Shown here one piece after another: positions 58,416 through 64,000 of a DNA stretch of 64,000 bases (positions are counted from its first letter, which is position 1; each line of letters starts with the position of its first letter). This DNA comes from Herpetosiphon sp042688385 (lineage in GTDB: Bacteria; Chloroflexota; Chloroflexia; Chloroflexales; Herpetosiphonaceae), in assembly GCF_042688385.1 (NCBI RefSeq), contig NZ_JBHUPY010000013.1, positions 186,001 to 250,000 of the forward strand, written 5' to 3'. The translations under genes were made by a program, and so were the position numbers. A model generated the notes under the pieces. That model searched no databases. It was not told where the DNA came from and saw nothing but the letters and a program-made list of their open reading frames with translations.

Positions 58416-59508
58416 GAGTTTGCTCCACAACTGCCAATGTGCTACAGGGAATAACCAATGGCGTAAGATGTTCTTCGATCAAGCTGCGTTGTTGTTCGAG
58501 CCATAGTGGCAATTTGAGCGTTTTGCCCAACTGCTCAACTGGCTCATCGACGGCAAAGCCTGGGCCAACGGTTGCGAGTTCGATAATATGACCATCGGGA
58601 TCGTTGGTGTAAATGCTTTTGAAATACGTTCGATCTTGGACTGGCGAAACCCGTTTGCCAAAGCTCAGCAAGCGTTCGCGCCAAGCCAATTGCTCGTCGT
58701 CGTTGGCAACCGCAAAGGCAATATGATGGGTTTGGCCAGCTCCCATACGCACTGGGCGAGTATGGGCTGGATCACGCTCAAAATAGGTCATCAGCGTGCC
58801 AGGTCGGCCATTATCAGCCCCCCAATACCAATGTGCCGCCGTTGGATCGTCGAAGTTGTAGATCATTTTGACCCGTTGCAAGCCCAACACCTCAGCATAA
58901 AACTCGTGCGAGCGCTCGACGCTTGCGCCGATGGCTGAAATATGGTGCAAACCTTCGTGCAACGACATATCGGCAGTAATTTCTGGTACTGGCTCAGGCC
59001 AATTGATGGTCGCAATATCACATTCATTGCGATTGATGCTCATCAATTCCATCGGCGGCACTATGGCTTTTTGGCCAAGGCTTTCCAATGGTTCATCGAC
59101 CGTCCAACCTGGGCCTTTGGTGGCAATTTCCAAAATCGTGCCATCAGGATCGCGGAAGTACAGCGATTTGAAATAGTTGCGATCATATGGCCCGTTGACT
59201 CGCACTTTAGCATCGAGCAAACGCCGTTTCCATTTAAGCAAGGCTTGCTCGTTGGTGACGCTCAGCGCAAGGTGATGGGTGCCACCAAGGCCAGTTGCGC
59301 CACGCGGCGCGCGCGGCCATTCAAAAAAGGTGATGATCGTCCCAGCAGAGCCATGCGCATCACCAAAATAAAGATGATAGGAGCCCGGATCGTCGAAATT
59401 CACGGTTTGCTTGACTAAGCGCAGACCCAATACTCCAGTGTAAAAATCGACAGTCCGCTGCGCATCTGCACTAACAATTGTAATATGATGTAAGCCCAAA
59501 ATCGACAT
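58405..59508 (-). CDS. Ring-cleaving dioxygenase of the VOC family (MhqO/MhqA-like)
   Basis: The 367-residue protein is a double vicinal-oxygen-chelate fold protein. The first half has HHITIVSADAQRTVDFYTGVLGL, HHLALSV and ILEIATKGPG; the second has LHHISAIGASVERSHEFYAEV, HHIAFAV and IIELATVGPGF. His/His/Glu in each half can bind Fe or Mn. Such proteins cleave hydroquinones or are part of quinone-stress responses. ATG 59508 has AAGGAG 8 bases upstream. It lies between an FMN reductase and the MhqD-like esterase. Confidence 0.9.
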   Translation of the reverse strand: MSILGLHHITIVSADAQRTVDFYTGVLGLRLVKQTVNFDDPGSYHLYFGDAHGSAGTIITFFEWPRAPRGATGLGGTHHLALSVTNEQALLKWKRRLLDAKVRVNGPYDRNYFKSLYFRDPDGTILEIATKGPGWTVDEPLESLGQKAIVPPMELMSINRNECDIATINWPEPVPEITADMSLHEGLHHISAIGASVERSHEFYAEVLGLQRVKMIYNFDDPTAAHWYWGADNGRPGTLMTYFERDPAHTRPVRMGAGQTHHIAFAVANDDEQLAWRERLLSFGKRVSPVQDRTYFKSIYTNDPDGHIIELATVGPGFAVDEPVEQLGKTLKLPLWLEQQRSLIEEHLTPLVIPCSTLAVVEQTHAF

Positions 59509-59562
59509 AATCAACACTCCTTTGTGTGAACATGCGACGACCCGGTTGCCTTAATTAAAGAT

Positions 59563-60126
59563 TTATTGACTTAACCGTTTCGTCCAAGCCACAAGCGCTT
59601 CTAAATGGGTACGCACAACCTTGCGGGTTGGTTCATCGTGTAGTTGACCAGCGCTAAACTTTTTATCTGCGAAGGTAATCATCACCTCAGGTTTATTTAA
59701 GGGATGCATGTTGGTATTCACCGTTACTTGACGTAAGTGATGTTGGCCGCGTGCTGTGCCATAAGCTCCAACGCTTGCGCCGATAATGCCCAAGGGCTTG
59801 CCGCTGAGTGGCATTTCGCCATTGCTGCCGGGCCGCGAAGCCCAGTCGAGTGCATTTTTCAACACCCCAGGAATCGAGTAGTTATATTCTGGCGTGGCGA
59901 TCAATAAGGCATCGGCACTGCTAATGGCCTCGCGCAAGGCAACGACAGCGGCGGGAAAGCCCTCGCGTTCGACATCCTCGTTGAATAACTCGATTTCGTG
60001 CAAGGTGACGATGCTAAACTCCACCTCAGCAGGCATTAATTCGGCGGCGGCGTGCAGCAGGGCTGTGTTAAACGAATCCTTGCGCAAGCTGCCCGAAATT
60101 CCAACAATCTTGAGTGTGTCTGCCAT
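59563..60126 (-). CDS. NADPH-dependent FMN reductase/azoreductase-like
   Basis: The 187-residue flavodoxin-fold enzyme has the FMN-phosphate loop GISGSLRKDSFN, the flavin-binding TPEYNYSIPGVLKNALDW (written with its core PEYNYS) and a GASVGAYGTARGQ segment. It would use NADPH to reduce FMN, quinones or azo compounds in two-electron steps. GGAGG lies before ATG 60126. It is the first gene of the minus-strand trio with the dioxygenase (54 bases downstream) and the esterase. Confidence 0.9.
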   Translation of the reverse strand: MADTLKIVGISGSLRKDSFNTALLHAAAELMPAEVEFSIVTLHEIELFNEDVEREGFPAAVVALREAISSADALLIATPEYNYSIPGVLKNALDWASRPGSNGEMPLSGKPLGIIGASVGAYGTARGQHHLRQVTVNTNMHPLNKPEVMITFADKKFSAGQLHDEPTRKVVRTHLEALVAWTKRLSQ

Positions 60127-60257
60127 AGACGAACTTCCTCCAACAATGAGTTATTGATGATCACACACTGATTGTATCGCGATAATACGATCGTGTTGTC
60201 CGCAGGCTTGTCCATCTTTTTGTCCTTGGTAGCGTCCGTATTCTCGTTAAATAATAA

Positions 60258-60279
60258 AAGAGCAGCAGGTGCTGCTCTT
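60258..60279 (-). terminator. Intrinsic terminator after rsbT
   Basis: AAGAGCAGCA pairs with TGCTGCTCTT around a 2-base loop, and on the minus strand TTTTATTATTTAA follows. It ends the rsbS-rsbT unit before the FMN reductase gene. Confidence 0.85.
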
Positions 60280-60306
60280 GGACGTGCTATTACACAAATC
60301 TGTTGT

Positions 60307-60720
60307 TTAGGGGCGTTTCCATTTACGGCAGGTAATTTTGGTACCTTCGCCGACAATCGATTCAATTTCGAACTCGTCCATGAGCCGTTTTGCACCTGGC
60401 ATACCCATCCCCATCCCCTTGGAGGTGGTATAGCCATCCTGCATTACGAGGCTAATATCCTCGATACCTGGCCCTTGGTCTTCGCAGACGACCTGAAGCC
60501 CTTTGCGGAGCCCCTGTTGTATTTCGCTCACTGTGACAGTACCTTCACCGGCGTAGAGATAAATATTCCGTGCCAGTTCGGAGATCGCGGTAGCAATCCG
60601 TGCTTGGTCGATAGCGCCAAAGCCCATTGACTTAGCCATATCGCGGGCTGCCATCCGTGCCGCCACAATGTCGAGGTCGCTCTGAATTGTGATGACTTTA
60701 TTAGGCATTGCCATCCGCAT
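60307..60720 (-). CDS. rsbT: RsbT-like anti-sigma regulatory kinase
   Basis: The 137-residue GHKL kinase has the N-box ELARNIYLYAGEG, G1 EDQGPGI and the G2 lid GMGMGMPGAKRLMDE. RsbT phosphorylates STAS partners such as RsbS and RsbR and then activates a downstream effector such as a PP2C phosphatase. The start could be ATG 60720, 60714 or 60708; GGAG is 4 bases upstream of the first. It overlaps the end of rsbS, and no effector phosphatase or sigma factor is close. The target is therefore unknown. Confidence 0.9.
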   Translation of the reverse strand: MRMAMPNKVITIQSDLDIVAARMAARDMAKSMGFGAIDQARIATAISELARNIYLYAGEGTVTVSEIQQGLRKGLQVVCEDQGPGIEDISLVMQDGYTTSKGMGMGMPGAKRLMDEFEIESIVGEGTKITCRKWKRP

Positions 60721-61084
60721 TGTTCTCCGTAATCAGCCGCAACTTAGCGATGCCTTTTTCCAAATTCAGCGCCGTTGTGACACCAGGCAACTCAAGCCCC
60801 AGCTCTACCAACGTAATTGCGACGGCAGGTTGCAACCCTGTAATAACAACGGTTGTCCCCATCAGGCGTGCCATCGCCGCAATATCACTAATTAAGCGGC
60901 CTACGAAGCTGTCTAGTACATCCATCGCCGTTAGATCGATGATGACCCCTTTTGCTTTGGTCTCATAGATCTTCTGGAGAACCGCGTCTTTGAACTGAAT
61001 TGCTTGCATGTCATACAGGGCAACCTGAACTGAAGCAATTAAAAAGTTCTCGATCTTAAGAATTGGAATATTAACGATGTCCAA
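60701..61084 (-). CDS. rsbS: RsbS-like STAS protein
   Basis: The 127-residue STAS protein has the typical IPILKIENFLIASVQVAL start, IIDLTAMDVLDSFVGRLI with the phosphorylatable Ser after Asp, and a TTVVITGLQP stretch. It is the natural substrate of RsbT. The start is TTG 61084, with GGAGG 4 to 5 bases upstream; the longer ATG reading from 61180 would pass over this site and adds sequence unlike RsbS. It shares a transcript with rsbT. Confidence 0.88.
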   Translation of the reverse strand: MDIVNIPILKIENFLIASVQVALYDMQAIQFKDAVLQKIYETKAKGVIIDLTAMDVLDSFVGRLISDIAAMARLMGTTVVITGLQPAVAITLVELGLELPGVTTALNLEKGIAKLRLITENNADGNA

Positions 61085-61282
61085 GCGGCCTCCCTGAAGT
61101 CGAACGCGAAGATGAGCCACAACAAAAGCTTGCGAATGGAGTCTATGCGTATTATACGGTATGATATTGCTACTCGGCAAGCGTGAGTTTGCTGCTCACT
61201 CCGGAGTAATTTTCGCTATCATACCGCATAAATCGTCTTGTTGCACAGCTTTTTAGGCCTGGCCTAGGCTATAACAGGACTT

Positions 61283-61702
61283 ATGGATTATGCACGGGCT
61301 GTTTTGGCGCAAGGAATGCCGATGTTTAACGCACTTTTGATGCTCTGGCGTGGTTTAGCTGGGCGTTGCCCTACATGCGGCTATGGGCGCATGTTCAAAA
61401 CATTTTTTGGCCTGAATGAGGGCTGTGCTGCCTGCGGCCTGCGCTATGAAGGCACTGGCGATCAAAGCACGGGCGCAATGGGCATTTCATTAACGATTAC
61501 GGTTGCGCTTGGCTTTGCTGGCGCATTAATTTTGGTTTGGCAATGGCCCGCCCATTTAATTCTTGGTACTGCTGGTTTAATTAGTGTGCTTAGTATTTTT
61601 CAACTCTTTTGCTATCGGGTTTCGCGCGGCTTCTGGATTGGCATTCTGGCAATTACTGGGGCTGTTCACGAGGATGAAAATCGCGATCAGTTCTATCTTT
61701 AA
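61283..61702 (+). CDS. DUF983 family protein
   Basis: The 139-residue protein has two zinc-ribbon-like pairs (RCPTCGYGRMF and GCAACGLRYEGTGDQ) followed by two helices (about 70-90 and 95-115). DUF983 proteins are common in Alphaproteobacteria and Chloroflexota, often near respiratory genes; no function is proven. ATG 61283 has AGGA 5 bases upstream; ATG 61322 is an alternative start. Confidence 0.85.
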   Translation: MDYARAVLAQGMPMFNALLMLWRGLAGRCPTCGYGRMFKTFFGLNEGCAACGLRYEGTGDQSTGAMGISLTITVALGFAGALILVWQWPAHLILGTAGLISVLSIFQLFCYRVSRGFWIGILAITGAVHEDENRDQFYL

Positions 61703-61740
61703 AGCTTGGTTAAATTTTAGCAAAATGGGCGGTTTTGGGC

Positions 61741-61768
61741 TTGCTTGGCATCGTTTTTGCCCTACAAT
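61741..61768 (+). promoter_or_regulatory. Putative ppk1 promoter
   Basis: TTGCTT (61741-61746) and TACAAT (61763-61768) with a 16-base spacer; transcription would start near 61775, before any of the possible start codons. Confidence 0.5.
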
Positions 61769-61812
61769 AGTCAAGCCGTTTGATTATGTATGAATGTGGA
61801 AAGAAGCGTCCC

Positions 61813-63900
61813 ATGGCTGAGTTGCTAACCTACGACACAGTTGCTGAACCACTGAATCTGGCTGACCCGAAAAATTTTCTGAATCGTGAATTGAGTGCGC
61901 TGGCTTTTCATCGCCGCGTTTTAGAAGAAGCGCTCGATCCTTCGTTGCCCTTGTTGGAGCGCGTAAAATTTTTGGCGATCTTCAGCACCAATCTCGATGA
62001 GTTTTTTATGATTCGGGTTTCGGGCATTCGCCAGCAAGTTGCAGCACGGGTGTTTGAGCGCTCTGCTGATGGCAAAACGCCGCTTGAGCAGTTGCGGGCA
62101 ATTCGCGCTGCGGTTGCGCCATTGATGGAATTGCAACGCTCATGTTTTGCCCAAGATTTGCAACCAAAGCTTGCTGCCGAAGGCGTGTTTATTCACGAAT
62201 ATGGCCAGCTTTCGATTCATCAACAGGCTTGGTTGAAAAATTATTTTGATAATGAGATTTTTCCCGTATTAACTCCCTTGGCCTTTGATCCAGGCCACCC
62301 GTTTCCGCATATTTCCAATTTGAGCTTGAATTTGGCAGTTGTGATTCAAGACCCTGATAATGATGAGCATTTTGCGCGGATTAAAGTGCCTGCTTCGTTG
62401 CCGCGCTTGGTAGCAGTGCCGAGCGAGCAGCCAAATACTGTCTGTTTTACCTGGCTCGAACAAATTATTGCCGAAAATATTAGCACGCTGTTTCCTGGCA
62501 TGCAGGTTTCCGAGGCCTATACCTTTCGGGTGATTCGCAACGCCGATGTGGAAATTGAAGAAGATGAAGCCGCTGACTTGCTGGAAACGATTCAGGCTGG
62601 CGTGCGCCAACGCCGTTTTGGCTCGGTAACCAAGCTTTCAGTGCATTCGAGTATGCCACCGCGGATTGTTGAATTGCTGATTGAGAATCTCGAAGTTGAG
62701 CGCGACGATGTGTATCAATTAAATGGTGCGCTTGATTTGAGCAGCCTCATGAGCGTTGTGCGTTTGGATCGTTGGCAGTTGAAGTTGCCACCATTCAAGC
62801 CAAGCGTGCCAGCGGTGCTTTCAACTGGCGAAGATTTATTTAATGTAGTGCAACGCCGCGATGTGCTGTTGCACCATCCTTTTGATTCCTTCACGCCAGT
62901 CGTTGATTTTTTGCAGGCAGCAGCGCGTGATCCCAATGTGTTGGCAATTAAGCAAACTCTGTATCGGGTTGGCTCGAACTCGCCCATCGTTAAGGCCTTG
63001 CTCAAAGCCCGTGAGAACGATAAGCAAGTTGCGGTGTTGGTGGAGCTGAAGGCGCGTTTTGATGAAGAAAATAATATTGAATGGGCCAAGGCGCTTGAAC
63101 GCGAAGGCGTGCATGTGGTGTATGGCTTGATGGGCTTGAAAACGCACTGCAAAGTGGCCTTGGTCGTGCGCAAAGAACGTGATGGCTTGTCGCGCTATTT
63201 GCACCTTGGCACTGGCAATTACAATGCAGTGACCGCCAATATTTACACGGATCTTGGCTTGTTGACCTGCAATCAGGAATTTGGGGCTGATGCCTCGGAT
63301 TTGTTTAATTATTTGACTGGCTATTCGCGCCAAAACCACTTTCGCAAATTGTGGATTGCGCCAATTAACCTACGCCGGCGCTTGACCCAAATGATTGAGC
63401 GCGAGATTCAGCATCAGCAAGCTGGGCGCGGCGGCAAACTCTTTTTCAAAATGAATTCGCTGGTTGATCCCACAATTATTCAGTTGCTCTATCGCGCTTC
63501 GCAAGCTGGGGTTGAAATTCAGCTCTTGGTGCGGGGCATGTGTTCGTTGCGGCCTGGCGTTGAAGGCTTGAGCGAACATATTCAGGTACGCAGCATTGTT
63601 GGGCGCTTTTTGGAGCATAGTCGGCTGTATTATGCACGTAATGGCGGCGATGAGCAATTGTATGTTGGCAGCGCCGATTTGATGGAGCGCAACTTAGATC
63701 GGCGGGTTGAGGTTTTGTTTCCCATCGAAGATCCGAGTTTGTTGAACTACGTTCGTGAAGAGATTTTGGGCGTGGCATGGCGCGACACTGCCAAAGCGCG
63801 CGTGTTGCTGCCTAATGGTTTGTATGGCTGTGCGCTGCCACCTGCTGGCGAAGAGCCATTCGATAGCCAGCTCTCTTTTTTGCGTCGCCACACCGCTTAA
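61813..63900 (+). CDS. ppk1: Polyphosphate kinase 1
   Basis: PPK1 makes polyphosphate from the gamma phosphate of ATP. The 695-residue enzyme starts with FLNRELSALAFHRRVLEEA. It has the catalytic His445 in LKTHCKVALVVRKE, autophosphorylated in the reaction, and His464 in YLHLGTGNYN; their 19-residue spacing is that of E. coli PPK1. The C-terminal VGSADLMERNLDRRVEVLFP block is standard. I start at ATG 61813; ATG 61786 in the same frame is an alternative. A clear hairpin terminator follows. Confidence 0.96.
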   Translation: MAELLTYDTVAEPLNLADPKNFLNRELSALAFHRRVLEEALDPSLPLLERVKFLAIFSTNLDEFFMIRVSGIRQQVAARVFERSADGKTPLEQLRAIRAAVAPLMELQRSCFAQDLQPKLAAEGVFIHEYGQLSIHQQAWLKNYFDNEIFPVLTPLAFDPGHPFPHISNLSLNLAVVIQDPDNDEHFARIKVPASLPRLVAVPSEQPNTVCFTWLEQIIAENISTLFPGMQVSEAYTFRVIRNADVEIEEDEAADLLETIQAGVRQRRFGSVTKLSVHSSMPPRIVELLIENLEVERDDVYQLNGALDLSSLMSVVRLDRWQLKLPPFKPSVPAVLSTGEDLFNVVQRRDVLLHHPFDSFTPVVDFLQAAARDPNVLAIKQTLYRVGSNSPIVKALLKARENDKQVAVLVELKARFDEENNIEWAKALEREGVHVVYGLMGLKTHCKVALVVRKERDGLSRYLHLGTGNYNAVTANIYTDLGLLTCNQEFGADASDLFNYLTGYSRQNHFRKLWIAPINLRRRLTQMIEREIQHQQAGRGGKLFFKMNSLVDPTIIQLLYRASQAGVEIQLLVRGMCSLRPGVEGLSEHIQVRSIVGRFLEHSRLYYARNGGDEQLYVGSADLMERNLDRRVEVLFPIEDPSLLNYVREEILGVAWRDTAKARVLLPNGLYGCALPPAGEEPFDSQLSFLRRHTA

Positions 63901-63909
63901 GCTACCATA

Positions 63910-63935
63910 AGAGCGAACTCAGACGAGTTCGCTCT
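63910..63935 (+). terminator. Terminator after ppk1
   Basis: AGAGCGAACTC (63910-63920) pairs perfectly with GAGTTCGCTCT (63925-63935) around AGAC, followed by TTGCTTT. Confidence 0.75.
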
Positions 63936-63989
63936 TTGCTTTAACCTCTCCATACATCCATATTCTCACTATGCTTGGGGGAAATCACA

Positions 63990-64000
63990 ATGACTGCTTG
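63990..64000 (+). CDS. Start of a further gene (truncated by window end)
   Basis: GGGGGAAATCACA followed by ATG 63990 looks like a normal translation start. Only three codons (Met-Thr-Ala) fit before the window ends, so the product cannot be named. Confidence 0.35.

Overview
The window reads as chromosomal DNA of a filamentous Chloroflexota bacterium, most likely Herpetosiphon or a close relative. This is an inference from mid-range base composition, a frequent TTG/ATG start choice, split gcvPA/gcvPB, an XPB-N-like helicase-associated protein, secreted proteins with threonine/proline linkers and a common FVP/FIP tail, and a CarH-type light regulator next to a phytoene synthase. No phage, integrase, transposase or CRISPR array was seen. 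Coding density is about 95 percent, and almost every gene has a visible start and Shine-Dalgarno.

Layout. 0.1-5.6 kb: one-carbon, purine and histidine metabolism. It holds both halves of glycine dehydrogenase (gcvPA, gcvPB), purH behind a sigma70 promoter and a ZTP (pfl) riboswitch, and hisIE. 5.6-9.2 kb: a WecG/TagA glycosyltransferase, a zinc-ribbon membrane protein, an ACT protein and two tandem GAF-STAS proteins. 9.2-14.5 kb, minus strand: an array of seven paralogous, unrecognised membrane proteins plus one single-helix relative, the most novel block here. 14.6-22.9 kb: a VanW exoprotein, an Lrp regulator divergent from a sugE-type exporter, a hybrid GAF histidine kinase behind coaE, an ABC-F ATPase and an orphan OmpR-type regulator. 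22.9-29.7 kb, minus strand: a complete cytochrome c maturation operon ccmABCDEF plus a TPR protein and a TlpA-like thioredoxin. CcmE carries the CxxxY heme-binding motif, no CcmH is present, and CcmC has a large extra domain, so this looks like a System I* variant.

29.8-35.9 kb: a tandem duplication of a secreted two-domain protein (conserved PCKYxxHPTxC motif), a HIT hydrolase and a large secreted M23-like/DUF5648 protein. 36-44.6 kb: an MscS channel with a cyclic-nucleotide-binding domain, a CAP-domain lipoprotein-like exoprotein, purine nucleoside phosphorylase, a bPH2/SHOCT membrane protein, recO, a helicase-associated protein with an apparently leaderless mRNA, TerC and a CaxA-type exchanger. 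44.6-51.6 kb, minus strand: ten tightly packed co-directional genes (VanZ-like, unknown, rhodanese, DUF309, RpfG-type HD-GYP regulator, methyltransferase, BNR-like, CarH, CrtB, SDR). 51.7-56.5 kb: a HesB/IscA protein, an Rsm22-like methyltransferase, a 530-bp repeat-filled spacer, DUF4446, bactofilin, FtsB/DivIC-like and a GT2. 56.5-64 kb: trpD behind a tRNA-Pro gene, a quinone-detoxification-like trio (esterase, ring-cleaving dioxygenase, FMN reductase), rsbS-rsbT, DUF983, polyphosphate kinase and the first codons of one more gene.

Themes that tie genes together: folate/one-carbon and purine supply (gcvP with ZTP-controlled purH); envelope and cell-division functions (bactofilin, FtsB, WecG, VanW, VanZ, MscS); cytochrome c assembly; light and carotenoid control; and stress signalling modules (STAS, RsbS/T, HD-GYP). 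Repeated sequence lies between genes: a GC-rich 45-bp REP-like element (17.1 kb and 57.7 kb) and clusters of TTCATCC and CACGAAGAG-type degenerate repeats (0.06, 3.0, 19.9 and 53.5 kb).
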